Shown here piece after piece: positions 55,740 to 64,000 of a DNA stretch of 64,000 nucleotides. Under the pieces are notes generated by a model. The model did not search any database. It worked only from the letters and a program-made list of their open reading frames with translations, and had not been told where the DNA came from. Source of the stretch: Caulobacter vibrioides (GTDB lineage: Bacteria; Pseudomonadota; Alphaproteobacteria; Caulobacterales; Caulobacteraceae). Each line of letters begins with the position of its first letter. The stretch's first letter is position 1. Position numbers and translations under genes: made by a program. The stretch spans positions 50,295-114,294 of the forward strand of contig LNIY01000139.1 of NCBI GenBank assembly GCA_001449105.1. Reading direction: 5' to 3'.

Positions 55740-56660
55740 CTAGATCGCCCCGATCGCCTCCAGCTCGAACGGCGTGGTCTGGTAGACCTCGTTGAGCCAG
55801 TTGCCGCACAGCAGGTGGGCGTGGCTGCGCCAGCGGTTGCGGGGCGCGCGCGTCGGGTCGTCGCCGGGGAAGTAGTGCGCCGGCGGCGGCGTCGACGGAT
55901 CGATCAGCCGGTCGCGGGCGTACTCGTCGGCCAGGGTGCCCGTTTCGTATTCCGGGTGGTTGAACATGTAGAGCCAGCGGCGGCGGGCGTCCTCCAGCAG
56001 GCACAGGCCCGATTCCTCCGAATCGAGCAGCACCCGCAAGCTGCCGTCGGCCGGCAGGTCCTCGGGCCGCACCTCGGTCCAGCGCGACACCGGAATGTCG
56101 ATCTCGTCGGCCAGCCCCCGCAGGTAGGGCGAGGCGGGCGCCAGGTTGGCGTGCGGGAACACGCCCGAGCGCTTGGCCGAAAGCACGTGCTTGGGCACGC
56201 CGTGGAAGTGCTTCACGCCGGCCTGGGCGCCCCAGCATACGGCCAGGCCCGCGTGCACGTGGGTCTGCGCCCAGTCGAAGATGCTGGTCAGTTCGTCCCA
56301 GTAGCCGACCTCTTCGAACGGCAGGGTCTCGACCGGGGCGCCGGTGACGATCAGGCCGTCGAAGCGCTCGCGCCGCACATCGTCCCAGGGGCGGTAGAAG
56401 GCCAGCATGTGCTCGGCCGAGGTGGTCTTGGGCGAGTGGCTGGACAGCTGGATCAGCGACAGCTCGATCTGCAGCGGGCTGGCGCCCAGCAGGCGCGCGA
56501 ACTGGCGCTCGGTGCTGGGCTTGTCGGGCATCAGGTTCAGGAGGCCGATGCGAAGAGGGCGGATGTCCTGGCGGGCGGCGTCGGCGTCGGCCATCAGCGA
56601 CAGGCCCTCGGCTTCCAGCGAGGCGCGGGCCGGCAGGTTGTCGGGAATCTTGATGGGCAT
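55740..56660 (-). CDS. metA: homoserine O-acetyltransferase (MetA type)
   Basis: MetA acylates homoserine in methionine synthesis. The 306-residue protein has the catalytic C142 (AVCWGAQAG), H236 and E238 (FNHPEY). Residue 111 is Glu (TGAPVETLPF); Glu111 marks acetyl-CoA specificity, while Gly111 in E. coli marks succinyl-CoA, so this is probably an acetyltransferase. Annotations as a succinyltransferase would be wrong. A putative SAM-clan riboswitch lies in the leader. Confidence 0.92.
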   Translation of the reverse strand: MPIKIPDNLPARASLEAEGLSLMADADAARQDIRPLRIGLLNLMPDKPSTERQFARLLGASPLQIELSLIQLSSHSPKTTSAEHMLAFYRPWDDVRRERFDGLIVTGAPVETLPFEEVGYWDELTSIFDWAQTHVHAGLAVCWGAQAGVKHFHGVPKHVLSAKRSGVFPHANLAPASPYLRGLADEIDIPVSRWTEVRPEDLPADGSLRVLLDSEESGLCLLEDARRRWLYMFNHPEYETGTLADEYARDRLIDPSTPPPAHYFPGDDPTRAPRNRWRSHAHLLCGNWLNEVYQTTPFELEAIGAI

Positions 56661-56732
56661 GCGCAGCGTCCGTCCGTCGAAAAAACAAGACTCGGGACGG
56701 CTTTAGGGATCACCCGTTTCGTTGCCGTCGCG

Positions 56733-56809
56733 GCCGCATCCCCCCGACGGGGCGCCACCTTGCTCGGGAAGCAGGTTGGCGTTGGGCGAGCCCAACTCTT
56801 GATGCAGGC
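56733..56809 (-). promoter_or_regulatory. putative SAM-clan riboswitch in metA leader
   Basis: On the minus strand the layout is P1 CCTGCATC/GATGCGG, AAGAG, a P2 hairpin GTTGGG-CTCG-CCCAAC, GCCAACC-TGC, a P3 hairpin closed by CCTGC/GCAAGG, GGTGGC, then a P4 hairpin CCCC-GTC-GGGG. The order of helices and the blocks ATCAAGAG, GCCAACC and AAGGTG match the SAM-I/SAM-IV four-helix layout, though P2 is shorter than in SAM-I. The gene is a methionine gene, as expected. Confidence 0.6.
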
Positions 56810-56888
56810 TTGGCTTTAAAGAGACCGGCGCGCGATCGCAAGGGCGCGCGATGTCGCGCTCGCGCTTCGGACAGCCGGGGAGGGGCGA

Positions 56889-57065
56889 TCAGGCTTCCAG
56901 GCGGTGCAGGACGATCTCGGCGCGCACGCCCTCGTCGAACAGCCGGCTGCCGTAGTCCAGCGCGGCCTGGAACGATCTCTGCTCAAGGGAATCGCTGAAC
57001 ACGACCCGGTGGTCGCAGGTGACTTCCCAGCCAGCCTCGGTCTCGTTGACCTCGATCGTCCGCAT
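56889..57065 (-). CDS. small hypothetical protein, 58 residues
   Basis: This reading frame begins MRTIEVNETEAGWEVTCDHR and ends VRAEIVLHRLEA, with two strands and a helix between them, the size of a small DUF2188-like domain. GGGAGAA lies seven bases before the ATG. It was missed by a longer-frame reading because it is under 60 residues. Its nearest neighbour downstream is metA. The function is unknown. Confidence 0.7.
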   Translation of the reverse strand: MRTIEVNETEAGWEVTCDHRVVFSDSLEQRSFQAALDYGSRLFDEGVRAEIVLHRLEA

Positions 57066-57187
57066 ACGCTGTTCTCCCGCGCCGTGGCGCAGTTAACCGT
57101 CGCTGATGGCGAATGGTTGCGTGCGAATCCACCAAAGTTCAAGCGCGACGGAAAGACGCGTCGATTCTGGTCCGTGGGGAGAGGGAA

Positions 57188-57231
57188 AACCGGCCCGGGC
57201 GTCAGTCGGGGGGGCAAGGCCCGGGCCGGTT
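57188..57231. other. 13-bp perfect hairpin before tRNA-Leu
   Basis: AACCGGCCCGGGC pairs with GCCCGGGCCGGTT around an 18-base loop. On the minus strand it is followed by TTTTCCC. It could be a terminator for reverse transcription or part of the small-gene leader; its function is unclear. Confidence 0.5.
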
Positions 57232-57361
57232 AATGTCTCGTGGCGTTACGCTCGACGGGACACGGAGAAAACGACGTCGCTCTGATGGGGTTCCGCAAGT
57301 TGTGAAAATTCTTCGCGGAGACTTCAAATCTCCTGCGACGACGGCTAAGGCTCGCCCCCAC

Positions 57362-57446
57362 GCGGATGTGGCGGAACTGGTAGACGCACTGGATTTAGGT
57401 TCCAGCGCCGAGAGGCGTGGAGGTTCGAGTCCTCTCATCCGCACCA
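57362..57446 (+). tRNA. tRNA-Leu (anticodon UAG)
   Basis: Acceptor GCGGATG pairs with CATCCGC; the anticodon stem CTGGA/TCCAG encloses TTTAGGT, anticodon TAG. The variable arm (CGCCGAGAGGCG) is the long class II arm of leucine tRNA, and the T arm contains GGTTCGAGTCC. CCA is encoded. Length 85 nt. Confidence 0.95.
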
Positions 57447-57447
57447 T

Positions 57448-57479
57448 GTCGCCGCGCGCAGCGTTTTGCGCGCGGCGAC
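57448..57479 (+). terminator. hairpin after tRNA-Leu
   Basis: GTCGCCGCGCGCA pairs perfectly with TGCGCGCGGCGAC around GCGTTT. It begins two bases after the CCA and may be a terminator or processing signal; no strong T-run follows. Confidence 0.55.
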
Positions 57480-57614
57480 GCCATACCCTTTGATCGACGC
57501 GAAGTGTCGTGACATAAGGGCGCTCTTTCGCCGCCCCGGTGACGTGGGCGGCTATGATTTTTTGACCCCTGGGGCGGACGACGGGCGCGGGCGCCCGGAT
57601 CCGAGAAGCTAAGA

Positions 57615-58979
57615 ATGTCGATGCAGATCGTTGAAAAGTCGGGCGAAGGCCTCAGCCGGGTTTACGGCGTTACGGTGCCCGCGAGTGAGCTGGCCACGCG
57701 TCTCGAGGCTCGTATCGCCGAAGTCGCCCCGCAGATGAACGTCAAGGGCTTCCGTCCGGGCAAGGTGCCGGCCGCGCACGTGCGCCGCCTGTACGGCAAG
57801 GGCCTGATGGGCGAAGTCATCGAGCAGGCGCTCAACGAGACCACCCAGAAGATCCTGGACGACAACAAGCTGCGTCCGGCCGGCCAGCCCGACCTGAAGC
57901 CGACGTCCGACATGGACAAGGTCATCGCCGGCGGCGAGGACCTGGCCTTCGAACTGGCCGTCGAGATCATGCCGGAATTCGAGCCGATCGATCCGTCGAC
58001 CATCGAGCTGGTCAAGCCGGTCTACAAGATCGAGGATTCGGAAGTCGACGAGGCCCTGGCCGAGCTGGCCAAGCAGGCCCGCACCTACGAGCCCCGCAAG
58101 GGCAAGAGCCTGAAGGCCAAGGACGGCGACCAGCTGCTGATCGACTTCGTCGGCACCATCGACGGCGTCGCCTTCGCCGGCGGCACGGCCAGCGACGCCG
58201 AGCTGGTGCTCGGTTCGGGCCAGTTCATCCCGGGCTTCGAAGAGCAACTGGTCGGCGCCAAGCCGGAAGACGTCGTCACCGTGAAGGTGAAGTTCCCGGA
58301 AGACTACCAGGCCGCCGAGCTGGCCGGTAAGGACGCCGAGTTCGCCACCACGGTGAAGGAAGTCCGCGCCCCGGTCGACGCCGAAGCCGACGACGAGCTG
58401 GCCAAGCGCCTGGGCCTGGCCGATCTGGCCGCCCTGAAGGAGCTGATGAAGTCCAACCTGGAAGGCCGCTACACCAACAGCTCGCGCTTCAAGCTCAAGC
58501 GCGCCCTGCTGGACGTGCTGGACAGCAAGCACGACTTCGCCCTGCCGCCGCGCATGGTCGACGCCGAGTTCGCCGGCATCTGGCAGCAGGTCCAGGCCGA
58601 CAAGACCCAGGGCGGCCTGCCGCCGGAAGACGCCGACAAGACCGAAGAGCAGCTGCAGGACGAGTACAAGAAGATCGCCGAGCGCCGCGTGCGCCTGGGT
58701 CTGGTGCTCGCCGAGATCGGCCGCAAGAACGACGTCGTCGTCACCGACCAGGAACTGAACGAAGCGATCGTCCGCGAAGCCCGCCAGTACGGCGCCCAGG
58801 CCCAGCAGGTGTTCGACATGTACCGCCAGCGCGCCGACCTGCAGGCCTCGCTGCGCGCCCCGATCTACGAAGACAAGGTCGTCGACCTGATCTTCGGCAA
58901 GGCCAAGATCGAGGAAAAGGCCGTCTCCAAGGAAGAGCTCCTTGAAGAAGACGACCTGCCGGAAGGCTACGGCGGCTGA
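57615..58979 (+). CDS. tig: trigger factor
   Basis: Trigger factor is the ribosome-bound chaperone. The 454-residue protein has the ribosome-binding loop region around 'FRPGKVPAAHVRRLYGKG', a central PPIase domain ('GDQLLIDFVGTIDGVAFAGG' through 'LVGAKPEDVVTV') and a long C-terminal helical arm. The ATG at 57615 has GAGAAG six bases upstream. A strong terminator follows. Confidence 0.96.
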   Translation: MSMQIVEKSGEGLSRVYGVTVPASELATRLEARIAEVAPQMNVKGFRPGKVPAAHVRRLYGKGLMGEVIEQALNETTQKILDDNKLRPAGQPDLKPTSDMDKVIAGGEDLAFELAVEIMPEFEPIDPSTIELVKPVYKIEDSEVDEALAELAKQARTYEPRKGKSLKAKDGDQLLIDFVGTIDGVAFAGGTASDAELVLGSGQFIPGFEEQLVGAKPEDVVTVKVKFPEDYQAAELAGKDAEFATTVKEVRAPVDAEADDELAKRLGLADLAALKELMKSNLEGRYTNSSRFKLKRALLDVLDSKHDFALPPRMVDAEFAGIWQQVQADKTQGGLPPEDADKTEEQLQDEYKKIAERRVRLGLVLAEIGRKNDVVVTDQELNEAIVREARQYGAQAQQVFDMYRQRADLQASLRAPIYEDKVVDLIFGKAKIEEKAVSKEELLEEDDLPEGYGG

Positions 58980-59007
58980 GCCGTCGGTCCATCCGACTGA
59001 AGAATTG

Positions 59008-59038
59008 GGGCGCGGGCCGAAAGGTCCGCGCCCTTTTC
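59008..59038 (+). terminator. terminator after tig
   Basis: GGGCGCGGGCC pairs with GGTCCGCGCCC (one G-T) around GAAA and is followed by TTTTCATTTC. Confidence 0.88.
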
Positions 59039-59057
59039 ATTTCGGCCCGGCGAAAGC

Positions 59058-59507
59058 TCAGGACATGAACACGACCTCCACCGGAGCGTCCGCGCCGGTC
59101 GACAGGTAGGCGAAGCCCGGGCCGTCGGCCGGGGCGATGTTCCCGCCCGGCTGGTAGGCGGTCTGCAGCAGGAAGCTCGTCCGGTTGGGCTGCAGCGTCA
59201 GGATGATCGTCGAGGGCTGGCCGGGCTGGACGTAGATGGCGCTCGGCTGCGAACGGCCGGCGTCGGTGTTCCAGAAGGCCTTGCCCGACCTGTTGCTGAT
59301 GTAGGCCTTGGCCATCGGGCCGTTCCAGCTGAGGATCTGCAGCTGCCAGATCGGCTGCGGCAGCGGGCCGGCCGACAGGGCCACGAACGGGCGCCCGTTC
59401 GGATCGACGTCGATGGTCGCGTAGGGACCGGTGGTCAGGACGATGTTGCAGGCCAGCTCGGCGGCGGCGCCTTCGACGATCTGCAGGGCTTCCAGCGTGT
59501 CTGTCAT
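59058..59507 (-). CDS. hypothetical beta-rich protein
   Basis: The 149-residue protein has no signal or membrane segment and is rich in strands (for example 'IWQLQILSWNGPMAKAYISN', 'TSFLLQTAYQPGGN'), with few charged residues. It resembles small beta-sandwich proteins of unknown role. It stands alone between tig and clpP. I do not recognise the family. Confidence 0.6.
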   Translation of the reverse strand: MTDTLEALQIVEGAAAELACNIVLTTGPYATIDVDPNGRPFVALSAGPLPQPIWQLQILSWNGPMAKAYISNRSGKAFWNTDAGRSQPSAIYVQPGQPSTIILTLQPNRTSFLLQTAYQPGGNIAPADGPGFAYLSTGADAPVEVVFMS

Positions 59508-59729
59508 TGTCGTTGCTCCCCGTCCGGCGGCCGTCCCTCATGGCGGCCGGGTGCGGACAATCGCAAGTTGATATATCGTCGTTATGCGATCTGTGCGCGA
59601 CGGCACACCTTCGACGCTCGCGGCCGCCTGCACCTTGCAACCTGTTAAGCGCCACGCGATATGCGTCAGGAGCGCTGGCGCGACGGTGATTCGCGCCCGC
59701 AAAGACATTTCGAGAAGGGCGAACCCCAC

Positions 59730-60359
59730 ATGATGTACGATCCGGTTTCGACGGCGATGAACCTGGTTCCGATGGTGGTCGAGCAGACCAGCCGCGGCGA
59801 ACGCGCCTTCGACATCTTCTCGCGCCTGCTCAAGGAGCGGATCATCTTCCTGACCGGTCCGGTCGAGGATGGCATGGCTTCGCTGATCTGCGCCCAGCTG
59901 CTCTTCCTGGAGTCCGAGAACCCCAAGAAGGAAATCGCCATGTACATCAACTCGCCGGGCGGCGTGGTGACGTCGGGCCTCGCGATCTACGACACCATGC
60001 AATACATCAAGAGCCCGGTGAGCACCGTGTGCATGGGCATGGCCGCCTCGATGGGCAGCCTGCTGCTCGCCGCCGGCGCCGCCGGCCAGCGCATCGCGCT
60101 GCCGAACGCCCGCATCATGGTGCACCAGCCGTCGGGCGGCTTCCGCGGCCAGGCCTCGGACATCGAGCGCCACGCCGAGGACATCATCAAGACCAAGCGC
60201 CGCCTGAACGAGATCTACGTCAAGCACTGCGGCCGCACCTATGAAGAGGTCGAGCGTACGCTCGACCGCGACCACTTCATGAGCGCCGACGAAGCCAAGG
60301 CCTGGGGCCTGGTCGACCAGGTCTACGAGACCCGCGAAGCCGCCGAAGCCGGCGCGTAA
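59730..60359 (+). CDS. clpP: ATP-dependent Clp protease proteolytic subunit ClpP
   Basis: ClpP is the tetradecameric serine protease used with ClpX and ClpA; in Caulobacter it is essential for the cell cycle (CtrA degradation). The 209-residue protein has the catalytic triad S107 (GMAASMGS), H132 (MVHQPSGG) and D181 (DRDHFMSADEA). The ATG at 59730 is the family start (MMYDPVSTAMNL). A terminator follows. Confidence 0.96.
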   Translation: MMYDPVSTAMNLVPMVVEQTSRGERAFDIFSRLLKERIIFLTGPVEDGMASLICAQLLFLESENPKKEIAMYINSPGGVVTSGLAIYDTMQYIKSPVSTVCMGMAASMGSLLLAAGAAGQRIALPNARIMVHQPSGGFRGQASDIERHAEDIIKTKRRLNEIYVKHCGRTYEEVERTLDRDHFMSADEAKAWGLVDQVYETREAAEAGA

Positions 60360-60384
60360 GCGGTCTCTCCACGAGACGAAGAAG

Positions 60385-60416
60385 GGCCGTCGGTCATGCG
60401 ACCGGCGGCCTTTTTC
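60385..60416 (+). terminator. terminator after clpP
   Basis: GGCCGTCGGTC pairs with GACCGGCGGCC (one mismatch) around ATGC, then TTTTT. Confidence 0.88.
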
Positions 60417-60475
60417 GTGCGCGTTGCATGGTGTCAAAGCTCGACTTAAGGTCGCGCTTTCGGGGAGGGATCATC

Positions 60476-60808
60476 ATGCGAAATCGATCAAGGAAACTTG
60501 CGGCCGCCTTGGCTTCGGCGACGCTGCTGGGCGGGGTTCTGGTCGGCGCGTCGGCTCAGGCCCAGTGCGCCATGTGGTGCCCGGGCGGCGCCGAGACGGG
60601 CGACGCGCTGATCACCGAGTTCTCGACGGTCCAGCGCGCCCAGGCCGGGTGCAAGGGCGACGAGGTCGTCTGGGCCCAGAACAAGCGCGTCTACCACAAG
60701 GCCGGCTGGAAGAAGTTCGGCAAGACCCCCGGCGGCAGCTACATCTGCAAGGCCTCGGCCGCGAAGGTGAACCTCAGGCAGGCCAATCTCTTCCAGCGCT
60801 TCCTGTAG
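60476..60808 (+). CDS. small secreted hypothetical protein
   Basis: The 110-residue protein has a signal peptide ending ASAQAQ and three cysteines in the mature part (CAMWCPGG and GCKGDEVVWAQN). The mature protein is basic near the C-terminus. GGGGAGGGA precedes the start. The family is not recognised. Confidence 0.7.
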   Translation: MRNRSRKLAAALASATLLGGVLVGASAQAQCAMWCPGGAETGDALITEFSTVQRAQAGCKGDEVVWAQNKRVYHKAGWKKFGKTPGGSYICKASAAKVNLRQANLFQRFL

Positions 60809-60925
60809 CCTCGGTCGCCCGTCGGCAAAACACGGCGGCGTTTATGGCCGAGTTGGGCCGCAGCGCGAGGAGAGGCGAAACAAACCGGCCCCAGATCGGC
60901 CGGGCGGGGCGGCGACAAGGATCGC

Positions 60926-61489
60926 ATGACGATCCACACGCTCCGGAGCCCGGCCATGACCCTGCGTCGCCGCCTTTCGCTGTTCTCGGCCCTCGCGGCC
61001 TTCCTGACCCTGGCCGGCGCGGCCGCCAACGCCCAGGGCCTGTCCGATCCGGCCCCGCGTCACGGGATCGCCACCCTGCGCGTCGGCGTCAGCCCCGAGC
61101 AGGTGCAGCAGATCGTCTCCGACCGCCTGCTGCAGGACGGCGTGACCGCGGGCCTGGCCACGCTGCGCCAGAACCTCGCCCTGACCCCGCCCCAGCAGGC
61201 CCGCTGGCGCGAGTTCATCCTGGCGTCCAGCGCCAAGCCCGCCGGCATGGTCCTGGCCGTGGCCGCGCCGGAGGACGAGACGCCCCTGGCCCAGGCCCGC
61301 GCGGGCCTTTCCCTGCAACGCGAGCAGCTGGCCGTCGAGCAGCGGCGGGTGAAGGCGATGGCGCGGCTCTACAAGGCCCTGGACGACGACCAGCGCGCCG
61401 TCTTCGACCAGGCCTATTCGGCGATCGGCAGTCTGTCGGTCAGCACCCAGGCCGCCGGCTTCGCCTCGGCCGGCGCCAGCGTCGAATAA
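60926..61489 (+). CDS. Spy/CpxP-like periplasmic protein (LTxxQ)
   Basis: The 187-residue protein has a signal peptide (MTLRRRLSLFSALAAFLTLA region) and a mature part with 'LALTPPQQARWREFI', the LTxxQ motif of CpxP/Spy-type periplasmic stress chaperones, followed by a helix 'QREQLAVEQRRVKAMARLYK'. The start is uncertain: 60926 has AAGGA, while 60956 would give a shorter signal with GGAG. It probably protects envelope proteins. Confidence 0.75.
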   Translation: MTIHTLRSPAMTLRRRLSLFSALAAFLTLAGAAANAQGLSDPAPRHGIATLRVGVSPEQVQQIVSDRLLQDGVTAGLATLRQNLALTPPQQARWREFILASSAKPAGMVLAVAAPEDETPLAQARAGLSLQREQLAVEQRRVKAMARLYKALDDDQRAVFDQAYSAIGSLSVSTQAAGFASAGASVE

Positions 61490-61491
61490 GA

Positions 61492-61624
61492 TCCTCCCCC
61501 TGAAGGGGGAGGTGGCCCGAAGGGCCGGAGGGGGAAGTTACTGTTGAGTTGGAGGCGGCCGTCGGCGGGTGCGATCACATCCCCCTCCGTCGCTCCGCGA
61601 CACCTCCCCCTTCAGGGGGGATCC
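61492..61624. repeat. palindromic intergenic repeat, family R1
   Basis: CTCCCCCTGAAGGGGGAG at the left and CTCCCCCTTCAGGGGG at the right frame GGCCCGAAGGGCC and CCCTCCGTCGCTCCGCGACA. It lies between converging genes. Confidence 0.82.
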
Positions 61625-62283
61625 TAGACCGGCCTGCCCTTGAAGATGCGGTAGCCGCGCTCCTGGGCGATGGCCAGCATCTCGGTGTCGCCCGAGGTGT
61701 CGCCATAGGCGGCGGCCAGCTTCACGGGCTCGCCGAAGGTCTCGCGCAGGCGCACCACCTTCTCGGGACCCCGGCAGTTGGGGCCGGATAGGCCGCCGAT
61801 CACCTTGCCGTTCAGGTCGTAGGCCAGCTTGGTGCCGATCAGCAGGTCGGCGCCGATGCCGCGCGCGAACGGCGCGACCACCACGTCGGGCGAGGCGGTG
61901 ACGATCACCATCTTGGCCCCCTGGGCCCGCCAGCGCCGCCACACCGCCAGGGCGTCGGGGCGGAACAGGCTCTGGGCGTGGGTCTCGGCGAAGGTGCGGG
62001 CCTGGGCCTCCAGCCGCTCCTGCGGCACGCCCTTCAGGAACTCGCGGATGGCCGCGGCCTTGATGCGGCCGCGATCGCGGTGGAACAGGTAGGAGAGGGC
62101 GGCCGGCGCCAGGCGGATCATGCCCATGGTCCAGCGACCGCCGCCGACCCGCCACTTCAGGAAGGCCGTGAAGCTGTCGCGCACGGTCAGGGTGCCGTCG
62201 AAGTCGAAGGCCACCAGCGGCGGGCTGGCTTCGGTGTGGGTCGGGGCGTGAGCGTCTTCCGACGCCTCGTGGATCTCGGCCAT
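61624..62283 (-). CDS. cicA: CicA, HAD-IB family phosphatase
   Basis: In C. crescentus, CicA lies between clpP and clpX and its level affects growth and shape. The 219-residue protein has HAD motif I FDFDGTLT (D27, D29), motif II 'MVIVTASPDV' and motif III/IV 'GPEKVVRL' and 'AAYGDTSGDTEML', the HAD-IB layout of phosphoserine phosphatase and PgpC. The ATG at 62283 has GGAGAA upstream. It is transcribed opposite to clpP and clpX. Confidence 0.88.
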   Translation of the reverse strand: MAEIHEASEDAHAPTHTEASPPLVAFDFDGTLTVRDSFTAFLKWRVGGGRWTMGMIRLAPAALSYLFHRDRGRIKAAAIREFLKGVPQERLEAQARTFAETHAQSLFRPDALAVWRRWRAQGAKMVIVTASPDVVVAPFARGIGADLLIGTKLAYDLNGKVIGGLSGPNCRGPEKVVRLRETFGEPVKLAAAYGDTSGDTEMLAIAQERGYRIFKGRPV

Positions 62284-62628
62284 TTCTTCTCCGCCCACCG
62301 GGCGAACTCCTTCTTGCGGCGCCGCTTGCAGCACGATTCCGGTCACCTGCAGAAAGATTAGAGGCTGCGGCGATGTTCCGCAGCCCACTGATCGCTTGCT
62401 TTGGCCTACAGTCGTCCCATCTAGGGATGGAATCCCATGATCAGAACCGAAACATCCACGAACTTGGCGCCGGAAACGGGCTCCAAGGCTTGTGCCGCGC
62501 GTTCGGATCGGGGAATGTCAAGGATTAGACAACTCCCGTTGGGTATCCTGTTGCTTCGGTGGCGGGATACGCGTTGGGAGTCGGCGGTAGCGGCTTTCGC
62601 CGTATCCGCCCTAGCGTGAGAAGCGACC
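62284..62628 (+). other. cicA-clpX divergent promoter region
   Basis: This 345-bp gap has no convincing gene. A 60-codon frame at 62437-62619 in phase with clpX ends in TAG ten bases before clpX and looks like chance. The promoters of cicA and clpX should lie here; TTGCTT at 62396 with a possible downstream -10 is a weak candidate for clpX. Confidence 0.5.
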
Positions 62629-63891
<1,263 letters not shown>

Positions 63892-63918
63892 ACGCCGGCG
63901 ACGCAAGCTGAAACAAGA

Positions 63919-63952
63919 ACGGCGGGTCCGAAAGGGCCCGCCGTTTTTGTTT
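63919..63952 (+). terminator. terminator after clpX
   Basis: ACGGCGGGTCC pairs with GGGCCCGCCGT around GAAA (one G-T) and is followed by TTTTGTTT. Confidence 0.92.
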
Positions 63953-63970
63953 CCCGCCGCCGGCGCGCCA

Positions 63971-64000
63971 AGATCCTCCCCCTCTGGGGGAGGTGGCCCG
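63971..64000. repeat. palindromic repeat, family R1 (cut by window end)
   Basis: TCCTCCCCCTCTGGGGGAGG followed by TGGCCCG matches the left end of the other R1 copies. Confidence 0.7.

Noticed and set aside
62437..62619. 60-codon frame in phase with clpX
   Set aside because: It ends in a stop ten bases before clpX, has a weak site and no recognisable sequence.

Overview
The window is chromosomal DNA of a GC-rich alphaproteobacterium, almost certainly a Caulobacter or a close relative. The evidence is a FlbA/FlbT/FlaF flagellin-control module beside several flagellin genes, sigma-54 flagellin promoters, a FlaEY-like protein, a CicA-type HAD phosphatase between clpP and clpX, the clustering of tig, clpP, cicA, clpX, glnB, glnA, recN, lpxC, bamD and parE, and an SOS box of the alphaproteobacterial GTTC-N7-GTTC type. 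I see no rRNA operon, CRISPR array, prophage or insertion-sequence transposase. There is one tRNA, a tRNA-Leu(UAG).

Layout: 1-1.4 kb holds a universal stress protein unit behind a perfect FNR/FixK-type box. 1.4-5.3 kb holds envelope or unknown proteins, a MoxR ATPase and two small acidic proteins. 5.3-17.3 kb is flagellar: flbA diverges from flbT-flaF, followed by two sigma-54 flagellins, a FlaG-family gene, a third flagellin without a sigma-54 promoter, a PseH-like acetyltransferase, FlaEY, two envelope proteins and SOS-boxed ssb. 17.7-25.2 kb holds a TonB receptor, a Gfo/Idh/MocA oxidoreductase joined to bioFD, divergent bioA and an EamA transporter. 25.2-31.4 kb holds yajC-secD-secF, followed by homologues of two mitochondrial complex I assembly factors (NDUFAF3-like and NDUFAF6-like). 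31.5-40 kb holds an S9 peptidase, lpxC, bamD, recN and parE. 40-49.9 kb is accessory or poorly characterised: an M23 peptidase with tandem repeats, a possible ART-fold protein, an amidohydrolase pair with one degenerate partner, a Kazal lipoprotein and rsgA. 49.9-57 kb holds glnBA, a TLP1-type thiolase-like protein, the fused NAD(P)HX repair enzyme, and metA behind a putative SAM-clan riboswitch. 57-64 kb holds tRNA-Leu, tig, clpP, cicA and clpX.

How the genes work together: the flagellar block combines flagellin subunits, a putative flagellin glycosyltransferase (FlbA), a probable sugar-nucleotide acetyltransferase (PseH-like) and regulators that couple flagellin translation to assembly (FlbT, FlaF). 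The untranslated leaders of both sigma-54 flagellins begin with the same pair of small A-loop hairpins, and the stems of the first hairpin co-vary. That is a good candidate for the RNA site recognised by this system.

The main non-coding novelty is a set of palindromic repeat families. One is a 188-bp MITE-like element with 19-bp terminal inverted repeats, present twice with its 60-bp core inverted between copies. Most repeats sit between converging genes and probably act as bidirectional terminators.
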